A stretch of DNA of 33,712 nt from an uncultured Bacteroidales bacterium (lineage in GTDB: Bacteria > Bacteroidota > Bacteroidia > Bacteroidales > Paludibacteraceae), in assembly GCA_944322025.1 (NCBI GenBank), contig CALUOH010000059.1, positions 1 through 33,712 of the forward strand. Reading direction: 5' to 3'. A program made the translations under genes and the position numbers. Shown one piece after another: positions 1-7,921 of this stretch. Within the stretch, counting starts at the first letter, position 1. Each line of letters opens with the position of its first letter. Below the pieces are notes generated by a model that worked only from the letters and a program-made list of their open reading frames with translations, searched no databases and was not told the DNA's origin.

Positions 1-975
1 CAAGTGGTGAATATGTTTACCTGTCAAAAAGAAAACAGTGTTTGCGGATATTATATTTTGAGCAAAAGCAAACTTAGGGTCGTCAGATAATTCAATCCAT
101 ACGATTTGTTGCGTATTAAAATCATCCCAATAACTGATGCTGTCTTGGGTCTCAAACCATTCATTATTAGTCTTCTTGCGGGCTTTTACTTTCTCTCCAT
201 TGACTATATGCGTTTTCCCTGTCTGTTCGAGCCTTTCAATCCCGAAAGACAGGAGATGCTTTTTCACCGCAGGGAACATTTCTATGTCATAGTGGCGAGA
301 AGGGAACGTAGCAATTAGATATAAATCAGCCCATTCGTATCCGTACCGTTTGATGTCGCGTCCCCTTAGAATAGGTCGTATAAGTTCAGCCGTGCGGGTA
401 CGTTCGTCCTCTGATTGGCAATTGGCAAGTATTTCATCCCGCTTTTCTGTTGAAATAATAAAAGCATCATTATAACCTGTAAGGACTCCGCGATAGATAT
501 TTACGCCCCAATCCTTGAGCGGTATCCCCACCGCCTCAATCTTCCGTTTGATGCTCTGCTCTATCGGCGACAGGATCACCCACGGTGTAGAGCCGCTGAA
601 ACTGCACTCCACTGCGTTCTGCCGCACGAAATCCCCCAATTTGTCCAAGCAGTCGCGTCCCGTTACGGTGCAGGCTGTCAGAGAATGGGAGAATGAAGAT
701 TTGCGCAACAGGAGAATATTTGTGTCGACAGTTGCAGAATCGAAGATTTTTGTGCCGGCAAAGTCTATCAGCACAAGAGGGTCTGTATCGGCAATGAGGA
801 AACGGCGAAGGGCTTCACCATAGCCGGCACGCATCCATTTGTTAGAGGTGATGAAGCATAGAGTGCCACCGTGGCGCAGCAACGATGTGCCTAATTCGTA
901 GAACAGGCAGTATATATCGCCAGTACGGGTAAAAACCTGATATTTCATGTCGGAGAAAGCGTCTGCGTCGATTCC
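1..975 (-). pseudogene. Continuation of the type IIG enzyme in the shifted frame (cut by window edge)
   Basis: Reading the minus strand one base back from the upstream frame gives 325 codons without a stop, from 975 to base 1. They continue the methyltransferase directly: KGIDADAFSDMKYQVF follows NPPYIQLQ, then FITSNKWMRAGYGEALR, which is typical of the Eco57I family after motif IV. Further on come RGVLTGYNDAFI and LIRPILRGRDIKRYG, which resemble the target-recognition region of these enzymes. The reading frame is still open at base 1, so the C-terminus lies outside the window. I assign this as the same gene as 945-3485, joined across a -1 shift at 975-979. It carries no start signal of its own, so it is listed as a broken part rather than as an independent gene. 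Confidence 0.85.
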
Positions 976-3485
976 TTTTGCAGCTGGATGTATGGGGGAT
1001 TGCCTATGATACAGTCGAAACCGATGAATGAGCCAGAATCGTCAAGCAGTTCGGGGTATTCTATACGCCATTCAAGAGCATTGGCATATATAGAGCGTTT
1101 TTCTTCGATTCGATTTTCAATTTCCTGTATATCTTTTGTGAGCTTATCTCTTTTCTTGGATATGGTGGTGAGCTCTTTGTCTGTGTAAGGTATCAGACGC
1201 GGGGCATCAATGGCGAAAAGCTGATTGCGCAACGATGTCAACTGTCTGATTTCGGGTAATTGGCCGGTTATTCCATCTGCAAGTTTTGTTTTGATACTGT
1301 GTATGAAACCGTTCATTTCACGTTTGACAAGTTTGTCAGGTGCATTTTTGTAACTGAAGACTGTTTCTCGGTATTTTGCGATGCTGATGCCGGTATCGTG
1401 TAAAATCTGTTGTATATTATCGGTGACATCGAATCTGTATAGCAATGAGTTGCCACATTTTATGTTTATGTCAATATTCGGAAGGGTTTCGAGCCGGGTA
1501 TAGCCGCTGTCTGCGGTGTAATATGTGTTTTTGAGTAGTTCTATCCATAATCTCAGCTGGCAAATCTTAACTGAGTTGGGATTGATGTCCACGCCAAAAA
1601 GAGAGTGTTCGATGATGCGCCGTTTCTCTTGGAAAATGGTTTCCTGAATCCGCTGGCATTCAGGGTTTGACGGGATGTATGAAAAGAATGAACCATCGGA
1701 GAGACTGATTACAAGTTCATCGTTGTCAATGGTAATGGTGTAGTCGGTTTTACGTATTCGCTGTCCAGCAGAATCAACGAGTATACCGAGCGAGTATTTG
1801 AGGTATATCATTTCGTTGAGTGCGGATACGAGGAAGTGTCCGGAGCCGACGGCAGGGTCGCATATCTTGATGTTGTCAAATGTTTCATTGGCTTCCGAGG
1901 CAGGAATGCTGTCAATGTGGTTATACAAGTCTGAGACAGATGTGCATCGCCAGTCATAGCGGTTATTGAATTTGTCAATGACAGTACGGCTAATTGCTTC
2001 GCGGCACATATACATGGTGATCACACCGGGAGTGAATACTGAACCGTCTTTGTGTCCGTTTATCTTTTCAAAGATAAGCCCAAGGACTGAGGCATTGATG
2101 AGGGTCTTGTCATTGTCTTCCACAGCACCGTCTCCAGAGCTTGCAAAGTCGTATGCATCAAGGAAACGGAAAAGATATTCCAATGTTGAGCGGGGTGGTG
2201 CAGTATGTTTTGCCTTTTTCAAAATGCTACAAGAAAGCAGCGGCAGAGGAACGCGAGCAGATATGGCATTTATCCCAAAGGTGTTTCTTTCGAGTTCTGT
2301 TTTTTCAAATAGCGAGCTATTGAGATACGGGACGTGCGGGAAGTCGTTTTTTATGGATTCTGTGCGAGCGTCTACATCACGTGCGAGGACTTTGAAGAAA
2401 AGGTCGTTGAGCCCATCAAAGTCATGGATCTTATCTATTGTGAGGAAACGGTAATCGGGATTCCCGTTATGATATGACAGCATTTGGGCTTCGAGTAACT
2501 TTAGGAAGAGGATGCGGTTTATCCATGTGATACACAGTTCCAAAGCAACATTGAACAGCTGTTCTTCGTAATTCTCTCCATAGGTGGAGATGTCGTTTAT
2601 TTTGTCGAGGCAGTCTTCGGAGTCAAGTTGGATTATAGTGCTTTCGAGCAAAGACGCTTCGTTTCGTTCATTGCGAAGTTTGCGGACAATGACGAGTTTA
2701 TTGTCCTGCTTCTGTTCCTCGATGCCCGTGATGTGCAGCAGTTCGGCGTAGAAATCTTTATTGAGATGGTTGGAGTCGTCCCCAAAAGGAAGTTTAAGCA
2801 AGTGTGTGTCACTGAATGTCTTGTATATGTCAATTAGATGTCCATGGGTGTCGGAATTGATTTCCTTTAGAAATTCGCGAAGGTCAAAGTGTGTATATTC
2901 AAGATCTGGAGAGGCTGCGGCTATGTATTTAGCCGCTATTTCAGAATAGAAGAAGTCGGTGCGTGTGCCAGTTTTCCTACCGGATATGAAATCGTCATAC
3001 TCATGGAGGAGCTTTTTGTCGGAGTAGAAAATGCGCTCAAATTCCTGAGCATCAAAGATGAAATATTCGTAGATGTTGGTAACTATTAGAAACCGGATGT
3101 CGTTGTTCTTTTTTGTAACACGTTCTTTTAGATAATAGTAAAGCAGTTCCTGTAAGGCTTTTCTATTGAGATTGCCATTAGAAATCATTTCATATGAGTT
3201 GGTGGTGCTTTTAATCTCGATGAGCAGTCCTATGGGCGACTGTGGGGTTTTATCAAGATGGACTGCGAGGTCAATATCCTCTTCCGGAGCTATGTAATAT
3301 GGTTTATAGAATGACTCTACAAGAAAGTCATATAGAAGGTTTTTCTGTGTTTCTTCACGTTGGCCGTCAGCCAGTTTAGACATAAGGGTACGAATGGCAG
3401 ATTTGAATTTATTGAAGTCATCTGTGAGAACTGGTTTCTGCCTGTATGTTTTGTTTAGTGACTGTTTGGGATTAAGCTTGGCCAT
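945..3485 (-). CDS. Type IIG restriction-modification enzyme, Eco57I-like, N-terminal part up to a frameshift
   Basis: This 846-residue frame encodes the nuclease and most of the methyltransferase of a single-chain enzyme that would both cut DNA and methylate adenine. An N-terminal PD-(D/E)xK-like nuclease is suggested by Asp72 followed by the strand LLIEIK with Glu90 and Lys92. The SAM-binding motif I is DPAVGSGHF at about 543-551, and the catalytic motif IV of N6-adenine methylases is NPPY at 829-832. The frame then runs into a stop only 18 residues after NPPY, because a run of four A (minus strand, 976-979) appears to lack one base; the homologous sequence continues in another frame to the window edge. 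The start ATG at 3485 lies just after the fabG terminator. The gene looks more AT-rich than its neighbours, consistent with horizontal acquisition (inference). As written the product would be inactive or truncated, unless the shift is a sequencing error or is bypassed. Confidence 0.85.
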   Translation of the reverse strand: MAKLNPKQSLNKTYRQKPVLTDDFNKFKSAIRTLMSKLADGQREETQKNLLYDFLVESFYKPYYIAPEEDIDLAVHLDKTPQSPIGLLIEIKSTTNSYEMISNGNLNRKALQELLYYYLKERVTKKNNDIRFLIVTNIYEYFIFDAQEFERIFYSDKKLLHEYDDFISGRKTGTRTDFFYSEIAAKYIAAASPDLEYTHFDLREFLKEINSDTHGHLIDIYKTFSDTHLLKLPFGDDSNHLNKDFYAELLHITGIEEQKQDNKLVIVRKLRNERNEASLLESTIIQLDSEDCLDKINDISTYGENYEEQLFNVALELCITWINRILFLKLLEAQMLSYHNGNPDYRFLTIDKIHDFDGLNDLFFKVLARDVDARTESIKNDFPHVPYLNSSLFEKTELERNTFGINAISARVPLPLLSCSILKKAKHTAPPRSTLEYLFRFLDAYDFASSGDGAVEDNDKTLINASVLGLIFEKINGHKDGSVFTPGVITMYMCREAISRTVIDKFNNRYDWRCTSVSDLYNHIDSIPASEANETFDNIKICDPAVGSGHFLVSALNEMIYLKYSLGILVDSAGQRIRKTDYTITIDNDELVISLSDGSFFSYIPSNPECQRIQETIFQEKRRIIEHSLFGVDINPNSVKICQLRLWIELLKNTYYTADSGYTRLETLPNIDINIKCGNSLLYRFDVTDNIQQILHDTGISIAKYRETVFSYKNAPDKLVKREMNGFIHSIKTKLADGITGQLPEIRQLTSLRNQLFAIDAPRLIPYTDKELTTISKKRDKLTKDIQEIENRIEEKRSIYANALEWRIEYPELLDDSGSFIGFDCIIGNPPYIQLQKESTQTLSPT

Positions 3486-3502
3486 GGTATGAGATATTAT
3501 TA

Positions 3503-3529
3503 AACGGGCGGGATATACACCCGCCCGTT
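3503..3529 (-). terminator. Terminator hairpin after fabG
   Basis: AACGGGCGGG at 3503-3512 pairs perfectly with CCCGCCCGTT at 3520-3529 around a 7-base loop. On the minus strand it is followed by a short T/A-rich tail. It sits 20 bases past the fabG stop and 17 bases before the start of the restriction enzyme, so it separates the two genes. Confidence 0.8.
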
Positions 3530-3549
3530 GTTCATAATCGATAGAATTG

Positions 3550-4296
3550 TTACATATTCATGCCGCCGCAGCAGTGGATGACCTGCCCGGAGACGTATGA
3601 AGAGAGGTCGGATGCGAGGAATGTGGCCACATTCGCCACGTCTTCCGGCGTACCTCCCCGGCGAAGGGGTATGGTCTTGGCCCACTGCTCCTTGACTTCT
3701 TCGGAGAGCTGGTTGGTCATGTCGGTGATGATGAAGCCGGGGGCTATGCAGTTGGCGCGTATGCCGCGAGAGCCGAGTTCCTTGGCCGTGGATTTGGCGA
3801 GGCCTATCATGCCCGCCTTGGAAGCGGAGTAGTTGCACTGCCCGGCGTTGCCGCTGACACCAACGACGGAGCTCATGTTGATGATAGAGCCGCCGCGCTG
3901 GCGCATCATGATGGGGGTGATGGCGTGGATGAAGTTGAACGCCGATTTGAGGTTGACGTTTATCACCGCGTCCCACTGCTGCTCGTTCATACGCATGATG
4001 AGGCCGTCTTTCGTGATGCCGGCGTTGTTCACGAGGATGTCGATGTGGCCGAAATCCTTGTGTATCTGCTCGACTACCTTGTGAGTTTCTTCGTAGTTGG
4101 CTGCGTTCGAGGCGTAGCCTTTCACCCTCACGCCGAGAGCCGCGATTTCGGCCTCAGTGGCTTTCGCATTGTCGTCGATGTTCAGGTCGGTGAATGCTAT
4201 GTCCGCACCTTCCGATGCATATTTGAGGGCAATCGCCTTACCGATGCCGCGTGCCGCTCCTGTGATGAGCGCGACTTTTCCTTCAAGTAGTTTCAT
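3550..4296 (-). CDS. fabG: 3-oxoacyl-[acyl-carrier-protein] reductase FabG
   Basis: This 248-residue short-chain dehydrogenase has the usual FabG length. It would reduce 3-oxoacyl-ACP to 3-hydroxyacyl-ACP with NADPH in the elongation cycle of fatty acid synthesis, in the cytoplasm. The nucleotide-binding motif TGAARGIG is at 12-19, NNAG at 90-93, and the catalytic set is Ser143, Tyr156 and Lys160 in YSASK. The C-terminal GGMNM ending is typical of FabG. The frame starts at MKLLEGKVALITG with no plausible alternative. It lies 91 bases downstream of the RsmI-like gene on the same strand, and a hairpin with CCGGCG arms (4319-4336) stands in its leader. Other short-chain dehydrogenases share these motifs, but the overall match favours FabG. 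Confidence 0.93.
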   Translation of the reverse strand: MKLLEGKVALITGAARGIGKAIALKYASEGADIAFTDLNIDDNAKATEAEIAALGVRVKGYASNAANYEETHKVVEQIHKDFGHIDILVNNAGITKDGLIMRMNEQQWDAVINVNLKSAFNFIHAITPIMMRQRGGSIINMSSVVGVSGNAGQCNYSASKAGMIGLAKSTAKELGSRGIRANCIAPGFIITDMTNQLSEEVKEQWAKTIPLRRGGTPEDVANVATFLASDLSSYVSGQVIHCCGGMNM

Positions 4297-4387
4297 AGTT
4301 CATTTGCTGTTTGTCCGCCCGGCGGCAATACGCCGGAACGGTATTGATAAAAAATGTATTGTATTTATAGTGTGTCTTGTTGTCTAC

Positions 4388-5092
4388 CTATTTGTATATA
4401 AGGAATATGCAGGGCTGTTTGTGCATGTCGGGCACGGCCGCTTTCTTCCATTGTGTTATGGTCATGGTGCGTATGGATTCACCCTCCGTGGTGATGCTTA
4501 ACGCTATGCAGAGGCGGGTCTGCGGCTGCAGTGTGCGCAGCATCTCTTCGAACAGCTGTACATTGCGGTAGGGTGTCTCGATGAAAATCTGCGTCTGGTC
4601 TTCGCTGTACGCACGGCGTTCGAGGGCTTTGAGCCGCTGCGCACGTTCGTTGCGGTCTATGGGCAGATAGCCAACGAAAGCGAACGACTGTCCGTTGAAC
4701 CCGCTCGCCATGAGCGACATGAGTATGCTGGACGGCCCGACAAGAGGGACTACCTTATAGCCTTTTTCCTGCGCTATGGCTATCACGTCGGCTCCGGGGT
4801 CGGCAATGGCGGGACATCCGGCTTCGGAGATGATGCCTATGCCGTACCCTTCGCTCATGGGGGTGAGGTATGTGGCTATCATCTGCCGGTCGGTGTGGCG
4901 ATTAAGCTCATAGAATGTGAGGCTGTCTATGTCTATCCCGTTGTCTACCTGTTTCAGGAAACGGCGCGCCGTGCGCACGTTCTCCACTATGAAGTGACGC
5001 AGTGAGCGTATGATGTCGCTGTTGTACGGAGGCATCATACGGCTGAGAGGAGCGTCGCCCAGCGGGGATGGTATCAGGTAGAGCGTTGACAT
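4388..5092 (-). CDS. RsmI-like SAM-dependent methyltransferase, tetrapyrrole methylase family (short form)
   Basis: This 234-residue protein belongs to the same fold as RsmI, which 2'-O-methylates C1402 of 16S rRNA. Visible family motifs are IPSPLGD at the start, SEAGCPAIADPG at 89-100 (RsmI usually has SDAGTP..SDPG), GPSS at 119-122 and a GYLP motif shortly after. It is shorter than E. coli RsmI (286 residues), and lacks the C-terminal part. Bacteroidota commonly carry such a short form, annotated only as a methyltransferase, so its target should not be assumed to be C1402. It begins 20 bases after the MFS transporter stop on the same strand and is probably in one transcript with it. Confidence 0.85.
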   Translation of the reverse strand: MSTLYLIPSPLGDAPLSRMMPPYNSDIIRSLRHFIVENVRTARRFLKQVDNGIDIDSLTFYELNRHTDRQMIATYLTPMSEGYGIGIISEAGCPAIADPGADVIAIAQEKGYKVVPLVGPSSILMSLMASGFNGQSFAFVGYLPIDRNERAQRLKALERRAYSEDQTQIFIETPYRNVQLFEEMLRTLQPQTRLCIALSITTEGESIRTMTITQWKKAAVPDMHKQPCIFLIYK

Positions 5093-5112
5093 GAGAGAGC
5101 CGCGTTCAGTTG

Positions 5113-6558
5113 TTACTTGACTTTGTTAGGAAGTTCAAGTCCGTAGCCTTTTCGGCGGTCTTCGGCTTTGAGCCATATGCCAAGTATCAGTGCGGCAATA
5201 CCGAAAGACGAGAATATGACCATCGGCACGGTATAGTCGTATGCGGGCAATGTCAGTCCCTGAACGCCGGCCTCAATCTGCTGCGCAGCCTGCATGCGTG
5301 CTTCGGCGATGCCGGGGTTTGTAGCGTTGAGTACGTTTCCTATGATTTTGGGGACAAAGCAGAGTCCGATGTTCTGTATCCAGAATATGAGCGCGTAGGC
5401 CGAGCCAAGGAGCTTGGGGTCGATGACTTTCGGCACTGACGGCCAAAGCGCGGCGGGGACAAGGGAGAACGATACGCCGAGCACTACGGTGATGAGCAGC
5501 GCGAACCACGGATGCGGGTAGGCAGGTAGGATGAACGCGTAGCTGAGGTGGCAGATTATCATGATGAGCGCACCGTACATGAGCATTGACGCGCCTTTGC
5601 CGCGATAGTCAATGAATGAGCCGAGGAGCGGCGTCAGTATCATGGCGAGAATCGGGAACCAGCGGAAGAGGTTGGCGGCATCGGCAGTCGGTATGTTCAG
5701 CGTCGATTCGAGGAAGTTCGTGGCGTAACGCTGGAACGGGAATATTGCGGAGTAGTAGAGTACGCACAGGAGCGCGATGAGCCAGAACATTTTGCTGCGG
5801 AAAATGTATTTGAGGTCGGAGACCTTGAACTGGTCGTCAGGGTCGGCGAGGGACGATGCGAGTTCTCCTGTCTGGGTGTCGAGCTTGCGGTCCATGAAGC
5901 AGAAGACGATGATGTTTATCAGACCTATGAGCAGCAGGACTGTGCAGAAGGCGATTGGGGCTACGACTGAGCCGCCGAAACGGTCGGCAAGCAGGGGAGA
6001 GAGCGAGAGGACGGCGAAGACTCCGAGGCGTGCTATGGCCATCTCGAGACCCATGGCGAGAGCCATCTCCTTGCCTTTGAACCATTTGGCGATGGCGCGG
6101 GAGACGGTTATGCCCTCCATTTCGCATCCGCATCCGAAGACCATGAATCCGAGGCAGGCGAGTTTTGCGTTGCCGGGGAGGTCAACCCACCAAGAGCCGA
6201 GCCAAGTACAGAGGGCTGTGTCCTGAAACCAGTCGCTTACGGCGATGTATTTTATAGTTGCTCCGATGACCATGAGTGATGCGGAGAGTGTACCGGTGAA
6301 GCGTACTCCCATTTTGTCGAGTATGATGCCGGCGAGTATGAGGAAGCCGCAGACGTTGAGTATGAATTCGGAAGCGGCGTATGTGCCGAATGTGCCTGAT
6401 GTCCAGCCGCGCTGCGACTCGATGAGTGTCTGAAGCGGCGACATTACGTCGACGAACATGTAGGCGAAGAACATGGTCAACGCGAGAAGGATGAGCGCGG
6501 TCCAGCGTGCGACGGCGTTGTCGCGGAGGAGCTGTCCGACTTGTTCTGTTTTAGTCAT
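5113..6558 (-). CDS. MFS transporter (MFSD1-like)
   Basis: This 481-residue inner-membrane protein shows about twelve hydrophobic segments, the first at about residues 18-40. A central hydrophilic loop (TQTGELASSLADPDDQFKVSDL) separates two six-helix halves, as in the major facilitator superfamily. The seventh-helix region, with FRWFPILAMILTPLLGSFIDYRGKGA, has the motif-A-like GxxxDxxGKGA sequence seen in MFSD1-like carriers. Substrate cannot be read from the sequence; dipeptide transport by MFSD1 relatives is a family hint only. The gene has a clear minus-strand promoter (6650-6681) and is followed within 20 bases by the RsmI-like gene. Confidence 0.85.
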   Translation of the reverse strand: MTKTEQVGQLLRDNAVARWTALILLALTMFFAYMFVDVMSPLQTLIESQRGWTSGTFGTYAASEFILNVCGFLILAGIILDKMGVRFTGTLSASLMVIGATIKYIAVSDWFQDTALCTWLGSWWVDLPGNAKLACLGFMVFGCGCEMEGITVSRAIAKWFKGKEMALAMGLEMAIARLGVFAVLSLSPLLADRFGGSVVAPIAFCTVLLLIGLINIIVFCFMDRKLDTQTGELASSLADPDDQFKVSDLKYIFRSKMFWLIALLCVLYYSAIFPFQRYATNFLESTLNIPTADAANLFRWFPILAMILTPLLGSFIDYRGKGASMLMYGALIMIICHLSYAFILPAYPHPWFALLITVVLGVSFSLVPAALWPSVPKVIDPKLLGSAYALIFWIQNIGLCFVPKIIGNVLNATNPGIAEARMQAAQQIEAGVQGLTLPAYDYTVPMVIFSSFGIAALILGIWLKAEDRRKGYGLELPNKVK

Positions 6559-6649
6559 GAGTTTCTTTTGTTTTTGAGTGTATGTTTTTCTGTTAAGGTT
6601 GCCGGGGTGTGGGCAGCTTCGCTGTCGTGCGTCCGGCGTTTACGCGATG

Positions 6650-6681
6650 CAAATGTACGAATAATATCCGTGAAGCGCAAA
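6650..6681 (-). promoter_or_regulatory. Promoter of the MFS transporter
   Basis: On the minus strand TTTG (6678-6681) stands exactly 20 bases ahead of TACATTTG (6650-6657), matching the Bacteroidota -33/-7 consensus. Transcription would begin near 6643, giving a leader of about 85 bases. Confidence 0.75.
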
Positions 6682-6729
6682 TGTGAGTGGGCGGAGGTTT
6701 TTGGGCGGGCTTGGGGTAGGGAAGACCTT

Positions 6730-6780
6730 CGGAGGAACTGGCTAGAGAGTACGTGTTTTTAACCTATTTTTACTGATGGC
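6730..6780 (+). repeat. Modular intergenic repeat, copy A (one 11-bp module)
   Basis: CGGAG at 6730-6734 is followed by one 11-base module (GAACTGGCTAG) and then the 20-base core AGAGTACGTGTTTTTAACCT at 6746-6765. Downstream of the core this copy departs from the TTGATTAA-like tail of the others. It lies about 50 bases upstream of the -33 box of the MFS promoter, on the opposite strand to that gene. Confidence 0.85.
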
Positions 6781-6926
6781 GTTTGTGGCATGGAAGGAGG
6801 GGAGAAGCTGTCACGGCCGGGGCGGGGAGGGGAGGCGGGATGCATGTCAGAGGTGAGCCTGCGGCATGGAACCGGCGTTAATATTTGCTGTGCAAAGCGC
6901 ATGTATGGAAAAAAGTTGACAATTAA

Positions 6927-6958
6927 TTTGGATTATCCGAAATAATCTATTATATTTG
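6927..6958 (+). promoter_or_regulatory. Promoter of the ECF sigma factor gene
   Basis: TTTG at 6927-6930 and TATATTTG at 6951-6958 are separated by exactly 20 bases, a textbook Bacteroidota promoter. The start would be near 6965, leaving a leader of some 165 bases before the preferred start codon. Confidence 0.8.
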
Positions 6959-7131
6959 CATCGGATAAACGCTTCGGGGGCGGACGTACGGCAGTGCGGA
7001 GTGCGCCGAGGGGCATGTAAATGAGTAACTTTAAAAACGCGACAGCCTATTGAATTGAGACTTTTACTTTGAGATGTTAGCTCCCGCCGTCATGGGGCGG
7101 CGGATATGTGGAACTAAAAGAGCAAAGTAAT

Positions 7132-7734
7132 ATGTGCAGTTTAGATGTATTGACCGATGAAATGTTGGTCAGCGAGTACAGGTTTGGCAATAATGCCGCG
7201 TTTGAGGTGTTGCTCAACAGACATAAGGAGCGGATATTCAATTATATATATAATATAGTGAAGAACCGCGACCTGTCGGACGACATTTTCCAGGAGACGT
7301 TTTTCAAGGCGATAACGACTATCAGGCAGGGGGGGTATGCGGATACGGGTAAGTTCGTGAGCTGGCTTACGCGGATAGCGCATAATCTTGTCATTGACCA
7401 TTACAGGAAGAGCGCGGCGGACAAGGTGGTGTCGAACGACGACGAGATGCACCCGAACGCGTACAGCAGCGCGGCGCTGTATGACAATAACGTGCAGGAT
7501 TCCATCCTGTATGAGGATACGCTCAACGAGCTTGAGACCATAATGAATGAGCTGCCGGCGGCACAGCGTGAGATTGTGTTTCTGCGGTTTTATAAGAACA
7601 TGAGTTTCAAGGAGATTGCGGAGCTGAAGCAGATAAGCATTAATACGGCGCTGGGGCGCATGAGGTATGCCATCATGAATATGAGGAAGATGGCGGAGGA
7701 GCGGTCGGTGCTGCAAGATTATACCCTGTCGTAG
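7132..7734 (+). CDS. ECF-type RNA polymerase sigma-70 factor
   Basis: The protein of 200 residues (from ATG 7132) has sigma region 2, with RIFNYIYNIVKNRDLSDDIFQETFFKA and the DNA-melting stretch FVSWLTRIAHNLVIDHYRK. Region 4 follows, with LPAAQREIVFLRFYKNMSFKEIAELKQISINTALGRMRYA as helix-turn-helix. It would direct RNA polymerase to a set of promoters. A GTG at 7108 would add eight residues, but relatives begin close to SLDVLTDEMLV, so I prefer ATG 7132. A hairpin with CCGCC/GGCGG arms (7084-7100) lies just upstream in the leader. No anti-sigma gene is adjacent, unlike many ECF systems. It is followed after 169 bases by a secreted HExxH protein on the same strand. Confidence 0.9.
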   Translation: MCSLDVLTDEMLVSEYRFGNNAAFEVLLNRHKERIFNYIYNIVKNRDLSDDIFQETFFKAITTIRQGGYADTGKFVSWLTRIAHNLVIDHYRKSAADKVVSNDDEMHPNAYSSAALYDNNVQDSILYEDTLNELETIMNELPAAQREIVFLRFYKNMSFKEIAELKQISINTALGRMRYAIMNMRKMAEERSVLQDYTLS

Positions 7735-7860
7735 TAGTTGTAAAGTTTCTGTCAGACTTCCCGTTTCCCTCTTCGGGTATGCCCACATGGATGATATTTT
7801 TTGTGTATGCCAAAACGTAGGCCTGTACATAATGGTCAGTCAGAGGTGAATTTACGCTTT

Positions 7861-7885
7861 AAGGCCGCATTAGTGATGCGACCTT
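7861..7885 (+). terminator. Hairpin between the sigma factor and the HExxH gene
   Basis: AAGGCCGCAT (7861-7870) and ATGCGACCTT (7876-7885) pair at nine of ten positions around a 5-base loop. There is no proper T-run after it, so it may be a weak terminator, an mRNA-processing hairpin or a leader structure of the next gene. Confidence 0.4.
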
Positions 7886-7921
7886 GACTATTATCAAAGC
7901 TGTGTGGATAGTGGAATCTAT

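Larger units (their letters stand above)
6559..7107. other. Intergenic region between divergent MFS and sigma factor genes
   Basis: This 549-base gap holds the MFS promoter (minus), repeat copy A (6730-6765), a G-rich plus-strand stretch at about 6795-6840, and the sigma factor promoter (6927-6958) with its leader. I see no coding potential and no RNA gene in it. Confidence 0.7.

Noticed and set aside
106..823. Two plus-strand frames at 106-318 and 515-823.
   Set aside because: Both are antisense to the type IIG enzyme continuation, which has clear family motifs in its own frame.
975..980. Programmed -1 frameshifting at CAAAAG in the restriction enzyme gene.
   Set aside because: Only the A-site codon could re-pair well after slipping; there is no proper X XXY YYZ heptamer, so a lost base is more likely.
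6746..6780. The repeat core as a Bacteroidota promoter.
   Set aside because: It has no TAnnTTTG with a correctly spaced TTTG, and real promoters were found separately 40-110 bases away.
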